Source: Streptomyces sp. CB01580
GTDB taxonomy: Bacteria > Actinomycetota > Actinomycetes > Streptomycetales > Streptomycetaceae
Direction: 5' to 3'
DNA length: 64,000 bases
NCBI RefSeq assembly: GCF_001905795.1
Contig: NZ_LIXJ01000019.1
Coordinates: 81,649 to 145,648, forward strand
The notes below the pieces were generated by a model. The model did no database searches. It saw only the letters and a list, made by a program, of their open reading frames with translations, and was not told the DNA's origin. Below, piece after piece: positions 33,403-40,695 of the stretch. Numbering within the stretch: position 1 is the first letter of the stretch; the number at the start of each line of letters is the position of its first letter. The position numbers and the translations under genes are program-made.

Positions 33403-34656
33403 ATGACCGCTATGACCCCTGGCTCGAACATCCCTCTGTCCGCCGCCCGCGTGGCAGTGGACGTCTCCGCACCGGTGCGGCTCGACGTTTCGGGCCTGCT
33501 GCTCGCCGCCTCCGGCAAGGTGCGCTCCGACGACGACTTCATCTTCTACAACCAGCCCGCCGGCCCCGGCGTGACGTACCGCTCCGGCGGCGGTACGTCG
33601 CCGGACGCGATCCTGGTGGACACCGCGGCGGTGCCGCCCGGGATCGAGAAGATCGTCGTCACGGCGAGCCCGGACGCGGCGGGGCAGACCTTCCAGGGCA
33701 TCGAGCCCACGGCGACCGTGCGCAACGCCGACGACAACAGCGTGCTGGCCACGTTCACCCCGCCCCGGCTGACGACCGAGACGGCACTGGTGGTCATGGA
33801 GGTCTACCTCCGCAACGGCGCCTGGAAGGTCCGCGCGGTCGGTCAGGGCTATGCGAACGGCCTGGCCGGCATCGCGACGGACTTCGGCGTCTCGGTCGAG
33901 GATGAGCCCGCGCCGACCGCCACACCGGCACCGGCACCGGCACCGACTGCCATGCCCAGCGCGCCGCCCGCTCCGGCCGCCGCGCCCCCGATGCCCTCCG
34001 CGCCCCCCGTGGACCCGCGCATCGCCGCTCCCCCGGCCCCCGCCGCCCCGTCGGCCGCACCCACACCCGCACCCTCCGGCCGGATCAACCTCGACAAGGG
34101 CCGGGTCAGCCTCCAGAAGAACCAGACGGTGTCCCTGGTCAAGGGAGGCCGTCCGCTGCTCTCCCAGGTCAAGATGGGCCTCGGCTGGGAACCCGCGTTC
34201 CGCGGCAAGGACATCGACCTGGACGCCTCGGTGATCGCCTACGGTCCCCAGCGCAACCACCTGGACAGCTGCTACTTCGGCAAGCTCTCCATCCTGAACG
34301 GGGCGATCAAGCACTCCGGCGACAACCTCACGGGCGAGGGCGCCGGGGACGACGAGGTGATCACCGTCGACCTGGGCCGGATCCCGGCCGAGGCGACCGG
34401 CCTGGTCTTCACGGTCAACTCGTTCACGGGCCAGAAGTTCACCGAGGTCGCCAAGGCGTACTGCCGGCTGATCGACGCGGTCACCGGCGAGGAGCTGGTC
34501 CGCTTCGACCTGACCGGTGCTCAGCCGCAGACCGGCGTGATGATGGCGAAGCTGATCAGGCAGTTCTCCGGCGAATGGGAGATGACGGCCATGGGCGAAT
34601 TCATCAAGGCACGCACCGTCCGCGGCATGGTGAAGCCCGCCGCCCAGTCGCTGTAG
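33403..34656 (+). CDS. Two-domain TerD-family protein with a Pro/Ala linker
   Basis: A 417-residue protein with two TerD (stress/tellurium resistance) domains. Domain 1 (about 1-165) has VRSDDDFIFYNQPAGPGVTY, the Ca-binding-type acidic loop. Domain 2 (226-417) starts INLDKGRVSLQKNQTVSLVK and contains MGLGWEPAFRGKDIDLDASV and TGEGAGDDEVITVDL. The domains are joined by about 55 residues of almost pure Pro/Ala. ATG at 33403 or 33412 could be used. It converges on the Ro-protein gene. TerD proteins link calcium, membrane stress and differentiation in Streptomyces (family knowledge). Confidence 0.88.
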   Translation: MTAMTPGSNIPLSAARVAVDVSAPVRLDVSGLLLAASGKVRSDDDFIFYNQPAGPGVTYRSGGGTSPDAILVDTAAVPPGIEKIVVTASPDAAGQTFQGIEPTATVRNADDNSVLATFTPPRLTTETALVVMEVYLRNGAWKVRAVGQGYANGLAGIATDFGVSVEDEPAPTATPAPAPAPTAMPSAPPAPAAAPPMPSAPPVDPRIAAPPAPAAPSAAPTPAPSGRINLDKGRVSLQKNQTVSLVKGGRPLLSQVKMGLGWEPAFRGKDIDLDASVIAYGPQRNHLDSCYFGKLSILNGAIKHSGDNLTGEGAGDDEVITVDLGRIPAEATGLVFTVNSFTGQKFTEVAKAYCRLIDAVTGEELVRFDLTGAQPQTGVMMAKLIRQFSGEWEMTAMGEFIKARTVRGMVKPAAQSL

Positions 34657-34702
34657 CGCCCCGGGCGGCGGCGCCCGGCCCACCACCCCGCCGTGGTCGA
34701 GA

Positions 34703-34737
34703 CGGCCGGGGCGGGGCCGTGACGCCCGCCCCGGCCG
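34703..34737. terminator. Bidirectional hairpin between the TerD and TROVE genes
   Basis: A perfect 13-bp inverted repeat (CGGCCGGGGCGGG and its complement) with a 9-base loop between two convergent stops at 34656 and 34754. No T run follows on either strand. Confidence 0.75.
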
Positions 34738-34753
34738 CCCGCGGGGTTGTCGC

Positions 34754-36382
34754 TCAGGCCCGGTCCGGCTCCGGACGGCTCCAGGGCCAGTCCGCGTCAC
34801 GGCCCGCCTCCAGCAGCGGCACCATGCGGAACGCCGCGTCGGACAGCCCGCCGAAGACGTGCCGGTTCGCGCCGCCCGACGGGGCGTGCCCGGTCCGGTA
34901 CCCGGCCAGGTTCCAGGTGTAGACGGGCACGGTGGACGGCACGGCCGCCGTGGCGTCCGCCGCGTACGAGAACGACGCCTGCTCGTCGGTCACGATCAGC
35001 ACCCGGTCGTGCTTGCGGTAATGGCGGCGCACCGCCTCCGCGGTGTTGGTGCCGCCGAGGTCCCCGAAGCGCTCCAGCACCTTCAGCACGGACTCGGCGC
35101 GCCGGAACTTCACCCGCGCGCTGCTCGTGCCGAACTGCACCAGGTCCGCCTCCTCGGCCCGCAGCGCCAGCGCCGTGCCGAAGATCGCGGCGGCGTCGGC
35201 ACGGTTGAGCTGCGAACGGTCCGAGAGCGGCGACCACATCGATCCCGAGCGGTCCACCAGGATCAGCGTCCGCCCCGGCAGTCCGGGCACATTGGCCAGG
35301 GAGTGCCCGAGCGCCTTCTCCAGCGCGTGCGCCCAGCGCAGCGAGGGCGCGTGCTGGTACGCCGCGAGGTAGCGGAACGGGAACTGACGGGACGCGGCGA
35401 CCACCTCCGGGTCGCTGATCCTCGCCGCCACCCGCGCGGCGACCTCGTCCGAGACGCCCGCCTCGTCGAAGTTCCGCAGATTGCGGACGAGCGCCATCGC
35501 GCCCATGGACGGAATCATCGCTTCCCAGGCCGCGGCGTCCATTGGCCCCTGCAGCCAGCCCGCCAGCGCCTCCCAGGTCATGCCCGCGGCGGCCAGCCGG
35601 TCCGCGCCGTCCGCTCCGGTGACCACGGCCCGCCGCTCCCCGACCGGGATCTCCCTCAGCGCCTTGTGGGCCGTGAGGGTGCGGTCGGCAGCGGGCAGCA
35701 CGGCCGTCTCCGGGTGGTGGCGGCGGTCGAGGGCGTACCGGAACAGCTCGCCCTGCCACGGCTTGGCCGGATCGGGCGAGGCGTGCACCAGGTTCAGGAC
35801 GTCACCGAAGCGGTAGCCCTTGGACGCGGTGTCGTACTTCAGCAGCGACCTGCCGTCGTAGAGACGGCGCACGGCATCGGCGATGCCGCGCTTGACCGGC
35901 TTGGGCACGGCGCGGCCGTGGCGCGAGGTCCAGTACCCGAGGAATTCGCCGGGCTCGTCGGCGCGCAGCAGGACGGAGTCGACGACCCGCCTGTTGGAAG
36001 GGCCGTCCTCGGCACCGGCGTCGAGGCGCGCCTTCACGTACTCGGCGGCGCCGACGAGCGAAGCGGTACGCATCTGCCCGTCGCGGCGCAGCCAGTGGAG
36101 GAGACCGGCGGTCCATTCCGGATCGCCGACGGCGAGTATCCGTACCAGCTCGGCGAAGCGGTCGTCGCGCTGCTCGCCGTCCTCGTAAAAGGTCTGCTGC
36201 GAGACGAAGTTGGCGACCGCGAGCAGAAAGAGCTCGGAGCGGTTGTCGCGCAGGAGGCCCCGGCCGCCCTGATGGTTCGGCGCGGTGCGCCCGGTCGACC
36301 TCACGGGCGAGGCGGCCCGGCGGCTGTCCGAACGGGACGTGCTGGTACGGGACCTGGTGGTGCGGAGGTTGAAGCGTGCCAT
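34754..36382 (-). CDS. rsr: TROVE-domain RNA-binding protein, Ro60/Rsr orthologue
   Basis: A 542-residue ring-shaped RNA-binding protein of the Ro60 family, which binds Y RNAs and misfolded or decaying RNA. After a basic, Ser/Arg-rich N terminus, the TROVE HEAT-repeat region spans about residues 40-320. The C-terminal von Willebrand-A-like domain starts at RTLILVDRSGSMWSPLSDRS, whose MIDAS DRSGS is at 377-381, with a later GGTNTAEAVR and VLIVTDEQAS. The start is MARFNLRTTRSR, the canonical opening of Streptomyces TROVE proteins. Three Y-RNA-like modules lie immediately upstream on the same strand, so the RNA partners and protein are genetically linked. Confidence 0.93.
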   Translation of the reverse strand: MARFNLRTTRSRTSTSRSDSRRAASPVRSTGRTAPNHQGGRGLLRDNRSELFLLAVANFVSQQTFYEDGEQRDDRFAELVRILAVGDPEWTAGLLHWLRRDGQMRTASLVGAAEYVKARLDAGAEDGPSNRRVVDSVLLRADEPGEFLGYWTSRHGRAVPKPVKRGIADAVRRLYDGRSLLKYDTASKGYRFGDVLNLVHASPDPAKPWQGELFRYALDRRHHPETAVLPAADRTLTAHKALREIPVGERRAVVTGADGADRLAAAGMTWEALAGWLQGPMDAAAWEAMIPSMGAMALVRNLRNFDEAGVSDEVAARVAARISDPEVVAASRQFPFRYLAAYQHAPSLRWAHALEKALGHSLANVPGLPGRTLILVDRSGSMWSPLSDRSQLNRADAAAIFGTALALRAEEADLVQFGTSSARVKFRRAESVLKVLERFGDLGGTNTAEAVRRHYRKHDRVLIVTDEQASFSYAADATAAVPSTVPVYTWNLAGYRTGHAPSGGANRHVFGGLSDAAFRMVPLLEAGRDADWPWSRPEPDRA

Positions 36383-36409
36383 GTGAATTCCCGCGAATTC
36401 GTTGGGAGA

Positions 36410-36577
36410 AGGCACAGCGAGGGGAGGGCGCCCGAGATCAGGATCGACGACGGAATTGTCCGAACGCTCTTCCGAGTTGAGCTACCGACCGGGGCCGGGC
36501 GGGATTCGAACCCGCAACCGTCGGATCCGGGAAGTATCCGTCGTCTTCGCACCGGGCACCCTCCCGGCTCTGTGCCT
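36410..36577 (-). ncRNA. Y RNA (YrlA-like) B, long stem plus permuted tRNA-like domain
   Basis: Read 5' to 3' on the minus strand: an outer 8-bp helix (AGGCACAG 36577-36570 with CTGTGCCT), a 4x4 internal loop, and a 13-bp helix (36565-36553 with CGGGCGCCCTCCC). A core internal loop follows (GTGCG on the 5' side, GATCT 36439-36435 on the 3' side), then an 8-bp helix GACGACGG/CCGTCGTC. The head is tRNA-like but permuted: anticodon-like stem TCCGA/TCGGA, 5-nt variable region, T arm GCGGG-TTCGAAT-CCCGC (36515-36499), short acceptor hairpin CCGGC-CCCG-GTCGG, TA, then D arm GCTC-N9-GAGC (36482-36466). The 3' end is 28 bases before the rsr start. Exact ends need mapping. Confidence 0.82.
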
Positions 36578-36643
36578 CCCGAGATCAGAGTCGGCGGCGG
36601 CGATTTCGTTTCAGGAAGGAGCCGCAGCCCGCGCACCGGGAGG
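36575..36643 (-). ncRNA. Mini Y-RNA-like hairpin C, lacking the tRNA-like domain
   Basis: Minus strand: CCTCCCG (36643-36637) pairs with CGGGAGG (36581-36575). Inside is the same core loop as in modules A and B, GTGCG (36636-36632) opposite GATCT (36586-36582). Above it GGCTGCGGC (36629-36621) pairs with GCCGCCGCC at 8 of 9 positions around an A-rich terminal loop. There is no T- or D-arm. Its last three bases are shared with the first helix strand of module B, so the two structures compete or are cut apart. It could be a degenerate copy or part of a longer transcript. Confidence 0.55.
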
Positions 36644-36668
36644 TGCAGTCATTGCTGATGCAATTGTG

Positions 36669-36809
36669 ATGCCCAGAGATCCAGGTCGGCGGAACCGACG
36701 ATGGTGCTCTTGCCACTGAGCTACACCGGATCGAGATCCGGTGGCGGGAATCGAACCCGCGGCCTCCCCATTAAGAGTGGAAGTAGGTCCTGCCTGCGCA
36801 CCTGGGCAC
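36669..36809 (-). ncRNA. Y RNA (YrlA-like) A with permuted tRNA-like domain
   Basis: Minus strand: closing helix GTGCCCAG (36809-36802) with CTGGGCAT (36676-36669), one G-T pair. The core 5x5 internal loop is GTGCG/GATCT, then CAGG/CCTG. The head is an excellent permuted tRNA mimic: T arm GCGGG-TTCGATT-CCCGC (36760-36744), acceptor-like 8-bp stem CACCGGAT-CTCG-ATCCGGTG (36743-36724), TA, then D arm GCTC-AGTGGCAA-GAGC (36721-36706), ACCAT. The tRNA 3' acceptor strand thus runs through a tetraloop into the 5' strand. A local hairpin GTCGG-N5-CCGAC lies 3' of the D arm. T and D arms match normal tRNA consensus closely. Confidence 0.85.
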
Positions 36810-36816
36810 GAACAGG

Positions 36817-36822
36817 ACTCTA
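36817..36822 (-). promoter_or_regulatory. Possible -10 box of the Y RNA/rsr transcript
   Basis: TAGAGT on the minus strand fits the TANNNT -10 pattern and is 7 bases from the first helix base of Y RNA A at 36809, where a transcript should begin. I see no good -35 hexamer at the proper distance. Confidence 0.35.
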
Positions 36823-36939
36823 AAGGGGAAGCCGCGTCGGACGCGAGGGATTTACGCACGCACGTACGAGCGCACACGCGTACGAGCTCATACGTGTACG
36901 CGGCGAAGGGGTGGCCCGTACGCGGACGGGGAACCGAAC

Positions 36940-36996
36940 GGGCCGGGTCCGTCCGTGCGGGCCGGGTCCGTCCGTGCGGGCCGGGTCCGTCCGTAC
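36940..36996 (+). repeat. Three tandem 19-bp repeats
   Basis: The unit GGGCCGGGTCCGTCCGTGC occurs at 36940-36958 and 36959-36977 exactly, and at 36978-36996 with one change (TAC for TGC). It lies just after the PhoX stop and before the Y RNA promoter region. The sequence 36823-36939 is a low-complexity ACG-rich stretch with no gene. Confidence 0.85.
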
Positions 36997-37020
36997 GGGC
37001 CCGGCCGCGCGGACGGTGCG

Positions 37021-38484
37021 TCAGTGGCGGTTCGGCTGCCGCTTCCAGGGGCCGGTGATGGCGAGCATGATGCCCGGGTCCTGGATGTTGGCGTACAGCG
37101 TCCGGCCGTCGGGCGAGAACGTCACCCCGGTGAACTCGCTGTACTCCGGCTCCTGTTCGCTGCCGATGTTCAGCTCGTTGCGGGCGATCGGGTACGTGCG
37201 GCCGCTCTCCGTCGCCCCGAACAGGTGCTGGAGGCCGTCGCCGTCCTCGGCGATGACCAGACCGCCGTACGGCGAGACGGTGATGTTGTCCGGGCCGTCG
37301 AAGGCGCCTTCCTTCGACGGATCCGGGTTCACGCCCAGCAGCACCTTCAGCGTCAGCGTGCGGCGCTTCGGCTCGTAGAACCAAACCTGGCCGTCGTGCC
37401 GGCCGGGGCTCTCCGCGCGGGCGAACGAGGAGACGATGTACGCGCCGCCGTCACCCCACCACATGCCCTCCAGCTTGCGCGCGCGGGTGACCTCGCCGTC
37501 CGCGAACTGCTTGCGCACCGAGACGGTCTTCGCGTCGCGGTCGGGGACGTCGACCCAGTCCACCCCGTACACCGTGCCGATCCGCGTGGCCCGGGACAGG
37601 TCGTCGACGAACGCCCCGTTGCGGTCGAAGCACTTGAACGCCTGGAGCACACCGGCGTCGTCGGCGAGCGTGCGCAGCCTGCCGCGGCCGTGCCGGAAGC
37701 CGTGCGGCGGCACCCAGCGGTAGAGCAGCCCGTTGGGGCCGGAGGCGTCCTCGGTCAGGTAGGCGTGGCCGCGCTTGGGGTCGATGACGACGGCCTCGTG
37801 GGCGTACCGGCCGAACGCCTTGATCGGGCGCGGGTCGCGATTGGCGCGCCGGTCGTACGGGTCGACCTCGAAGACGTAGCCGTGGTCCTTGAGCAGTCCG
37901 TTCTTGCCCGCCTTGTCCTCGGTCTCCTCGCAGGTGAGCCAGGTGCCCCACGGGGTGGCGCCGCCCGCGCAGTTGGTGGAGGTGCCGGCGATGCCGACCC
38001 ACTCGGCGGTGCGGCCGTCGCGGCGGGTCTCCACGACCGTGCAGCCACCGGCCGCGACCGGGTCGTAGACCAGACCCTCGGTGAGCGGCACGGGGTGCTC
38101 CCAGCCGGCGCGGGTGCCGCTCAGCTCGTGGTTGTTGACGAGCAGGGTGACACCGCGGGGGCCCTCGAAGGTGGCCGTGCCGTCGTGGTTGGACGGGGTG
38201 TACTCGCCGGTCTCCAGCCTGGTGACACCGCAGTGGGTGATGACCTCGTAGGAGAACCCGGCGGGCAGCGCCAGGATGCCCTTCGGGTCGGAGACCAGCG
38301 GTCCGTAGCCGGGCTCGTCCTGGTGACCGTGCCCGTGTCCATGGCCGTTGCCGTGACCGTGCTTCGGGTCCCCGGCGGCCAGGGCGCCGGGAGCGGTGGC
38401 CAGCGCGGCGACCGTACCGGTCAGCGCGATGCCGGCACCGGTGAGGGCGGACTGTCTGGTGAATTCCCTGCGCGTGAAGGACAT
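37021..38484 (-). CDS. PhoX-type (DUF839) secreted phosphatase, Tat-exported
   Basis: A 487-residue exported protein. The Tat signal has TRREFTRQSALTGAG at residues 4-18 and ends at GALAAG. A His/Gly-rich segment (about 41-54) follows, then the beta-propeller-like DUF839 domain with LVNNHELSGTRAGW, GGATPWGTWLTCEETED, YAHEAVVIDPKRGHAYLTEDA and DNITVSPYGGLVIAEDG. PhoX enzymes are calcium-dependent alkaline phosphatases; several residues of the Ca/Fe site are plausible, but activity is not proven. AGGAG precedes the ATG. A Pho box was not evident. Confidence 0.85.
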   Translation of the reverse strand: MSFTRREFTRQSALTGAGIALTGTVAALATAPGALAAGDPKHGHGNGHGHGHGHQDEPGYGPLVSDPKGILALPAGFSYEVITHCGVTRLETGEYTPSNHDGTATFEGPRGVTLLVNNHELSGTRAGWEHPVPLTEGLVYDPVAAGGCTVVETRRDGRTAEWVGIAGTSTNCAGGATPWGTWLTCEETEDKAGKNGLLKDHGYVFEVDPYDRRANRDPRPIKAFGRYAHEAVVIDPKRGHAYLTEDASGPNGLLYRWVPPHGFRHGRGRLRTLADDAGVLQAFKCFDRNGAFVDDLSRATRIGTVYGVDWVDVPDRDAKTVSVRKQFADGEVTRARKLEGMWWGDGGAYIVSSFARAESPGRHDGQVWFYEPKRRTLTLKVLLGVNPDPSKEGAFDGPDNITVSPYGGLVIAEDGDGLQHLFGATESGRTYPIARNELNIGSEQEPEYSEFTGVTFSPDGRTLYANIQDPGIMLAITGPWKRQPNRH

Positions 38485-38827
38485 CACGTCACTCCTGGAA
38501 CGACTGGGCGGGTTGTTGGCGCGCCCACACTGACGCTCCTGCCCCAACTCCAGTTGAACTGCGGGCGACGCCCCGGGGCATCCTTCCTGTGCAGTTGACC
38601 GAATGCGATCGGCCGAAAGTATGCGACCAGCCGAAAGTCCTTGACCGGCTGCCGCGTTCGGGCGACCGGACGGCCGCCGCGACGGCCTGGCGGGTCCGGC
38701 CGCCTGTCTGCCGGACCCGCCCGTCATGCCACGTTCACCCCGGGCGCCGATCGTCTACGCGCTCTCAGGCACCTGTCCTTCAGGGGGACTTGAGGCGTTC
38801 GCGCCTCGCTCGATCGTGCGGCCTGCC
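38485..38827. other. 343-bp intergenic region with a hairpin and a near-perfect direct repeat
   Basis: Two adjacent 18-base copies, ATGCGATCGGCCGAAAGT (38603-38620) and ATGCGACCAGCCGAAAGT (38621-38638), differ at two positions and could be regulator sites upstream of the PhoX gene. No reading frame here looks coding. Confidence 0.5.
38792..38807 (-). terminator. Hairpin with UUCG-type tetraloop after the acidic protein gene
   Basis: GAGGCG-TTCG-CGCCTC is a perfect 6-bp stem closed by a TTCG tetraloop on the + strand (CGAA on the minus), 20 bases downstream of the minus-strand stop at 38828. Confidence 0.45.
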
Positions 38828-40294
38828 TCAGGCGCCCGCGCGCGAGCGCGCCTTGAACGCCGCCTTGCGGGCCTCCTTGGCCTTCTTCTTGTCGCTGTGC
38901 AGCTGCCCCATCGCGTCGAGGACGTCCGCCGTCGCGGGGTGCTCCACCCGCCACACCTCGCCGAAGAAGCCGCTGTGCCGGTCTGCCAGGCTCTCGACGA
39001 GCCCCTGGAGCTCTTCCAGGTCGCCCTCGGCCTCCAGTTGGGCCGCGATGGTGTCGACGGCGAGCCAGAAGATCATCGGCTCCGGCGGCGCGGGCACGTC
39101 CGCCGCGCCCAGCTCCACGAGCCAGACCCGGGCGAGGCCGCCCAGCTCGGGATCGTCCAGCACCGCGCGCACCGCGGGCTCCGCCTCCGCGCCGACCAGG
39201 GAGAGCGCCTGCTGGCAGTGGAGCCGGCGCAGGGGCGCCTCCTGGTCCATACCCCGCGCCGCCGCGAGGAGTTCGGCCGCGGCACCGTCCGCGCCGCGGC
39301 GGGCGAGCCACAGTTCGGACTCGGCGCGGGCCGCCGCCTCGGGGTAGTGGGCGATACCGCCGAGGAGCACGTCGGCCCCCTTGTCCACGAGGTCACCGAC
39401 CGCCGGGGCGTCCACGCCCGCCTCCAGCATCCGGGCCCGGATGCCGTACAGACCGAGAGGGGTCAGCTTCACCATGCCGTACCGGGTGACGTCCTCGTCG
39501 TCGGCCTGCGGGTCGGCGTCCTCGCTCTCCTCGACCAGCAACGCCTCGTCCACCGGCTGGTACTCGACGATCCCGATGGGTTCGAGGACCCGGAACTGGT
39601 CGTCGAGCCGCATCATCGCCTCGGACACCTCTTCAAGGATGTCGTCGGTGGGTTCGCCCATGTCGTCCGGCACGATCACCGAGGCGGCGAGCGCGGGCAG
39701 CGGCACCGGGGGCGTCCGTACGCCGCCGTCACCGGCGCCGTCGCCGACGGTGAGCAGGTACAGATTGCCGAGGACCCCGTCGAGGAACTCCGCCTCGGCC
39801 TCCGGGTCCCAGTCCAGGGCGTCGAAGTCGACCGAACCGTCCTCGGAGACGAGGTCGGCCAGGTCGTCGAAGACCGGCGCGGTGGCGTCGGCGTAGGCGG
39901 CCTCCAGACCGTCGAGCCAGATCGAGAGGACGTCCCGCGGCGAGCCTCCGGTGATCAGCGCCAGGTTCTCGCCCGCGGTGGCGGTCCCCTCCGCGTCCGG
40001 TCCGGCGTCCTCGTCCGGGTCCTCGACGTCGACGAGCCCCGTGTCGACCGCGAGCCGCCACGCCTCGCTCGCCTCCGCCGCGCCCTCCTCGTCCGCCGCG
40101 AGGCCGAGGTGCTCGGCCGCCGCGGGCAGCTGTGCCTCGACCAGCTCGCCACCGGCACCGACCCTGGTCTCCGGGCCGGCCCAGCGCGCGAGCCGGACGG
40201 CACGGGCCAGCAGCGGTGCGGCGAGCGCGTCCCGCGCCAGCTCGGCTTCGGTGTGCAGCCGTACGGGCGGCAGGGTGGGGCGCTCTGCGGACAT
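38828..40294 (-). CDS. Conserved acidic protein of unknown function
   Basis: A 488-residue cytoplasmic protein without signal or TM helices. It is rich in Ala, Leu, Glu and Asp, with acidic stretches (DVEDPDEDAGPDAEG near 90, EESEDADPQADDEDV near 260). The centre has VTRYGMVKLTPLGLYGIRARMLEAG, and the second half looks like helical repeats (PEAAARAESELWLARRG, APLRRLHCQQALSLVG). The tail is strongly basic (DKKKAKEARKAAFKARSR). It resembles a widespread Streptomyces hypothetical family. GAGGAGAA precedes the ATG. No function can be assigned. Confidence 0.82.
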   Translation of the reverse strand: MSAERPTLPPVRLHTEAELARDALAAPLLARAVRLARWAGPETRVGAGGELVEAQLPAAAEHLGLAADEEGAAEASEAWRLAVDTGLVDVEDPDEDAGPDAEGTATAGENLALITGGSPRDVLSIWLDGLEAAYADATAPVFDDLADLVSEDGSVDFDALDWDPEAEAEFLDGVLGNLYLLTVGDGAGDGGVRTPPVPLPALAASVIVPDDMGEPTDDILEEVSEAMMRLDDQFRVLEPIGIVEYQPVDEALLVEESEDADPQADDEDVTRYGMVKLTPLGLYGIRARMLEAGVDAPAVGDLVDKGADVLLGGIAHYPEAAARAESELWLARRGADGAAAELLAAARGMDQEAPLRRLHCQQALSLVGAEAEPAVRAVLDDPELGGLARVWLVELGAADVPAPPEPMIFWLAVDTIAAQLEAEGDLEELQGLVESLADRHSGFFGEVWRVEHPATADVLDAMGQLHSDKKKAKEARKAAFKARSRAGA

Positions 40295-40695
40295 CTGGTG
40301 ATTCTCCTCGGGCGTACGGGGCGTACCGGGTCAGGCGGCCCAGCGTAGACGCATTTCGTCCCATGCCGCCCGGCTCGGGCGAAGGACGACGGCGGGACTC
40401 CCGGGGGCCCTTGACAACTGCCCGGCGCACACACGAGATTGACGCGCGTAGATCCACGTGGAGGCCATCGGCTCCTCTCGCAGGCCGTCGGCCCCTCGCG
40501 CGGACCACCGACCGTACGGGCTGCCGGCCCGTACGTGCTCCCGCACCGGAGGCGGCCGGGCCCGGGGACACCCCTGTCCGGGCGTGCTCCCGATCCACGC
40601 GGAGTCCCGCCCGTCCGCGCCGTTCCTCCCGAGCCCCCGACCTCCCTCGACACCCCCGATCTCCCTCGACGACCCTCGACCTCCCGGAGCCCGTG
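40295..40695. other. 401-bp divergent spacer before the extracellular nuclease
   Basis: Contains a candidate promoter (40411-40440) and, on its right, C-rich low-complexity sequence with repeated CTCCCTCGAC-like words. No frame has coding character. Confidence 0.4.
40411..40440 (+). promoter_or_regulatory. Candidate promoter of the extracellular nuclease gene
   Basis: A perfect TTGACA -35 at 40411-40416 with GAGATT at 40435-40440, an 18-base spacer. The -10 matches TATAAT at only three positions (A2, A4, T6). It would leave a leader of about 250 bases. Confidence 0.35.

Noticed and set aside
36466..36530. Ordinary tRNA gene on the minus strand (T arm GCGGGTTCGAATCCCGC)
   Set aside because: The D arm follows rather than precedes the T arm, the acceptor strands are joined by a short loop, and there is no anticodon hairpin between D and T arms. 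It fits a permuted tRNA mimic of a Y RNA.
36706..36775. Ordinary tRNA gene on the minus strand (GTAGCTCAGTGGCAAGAGC D arm)
   Set aside because: Same permuted order; no CCA-proximal end or anticodon arm in normal position.
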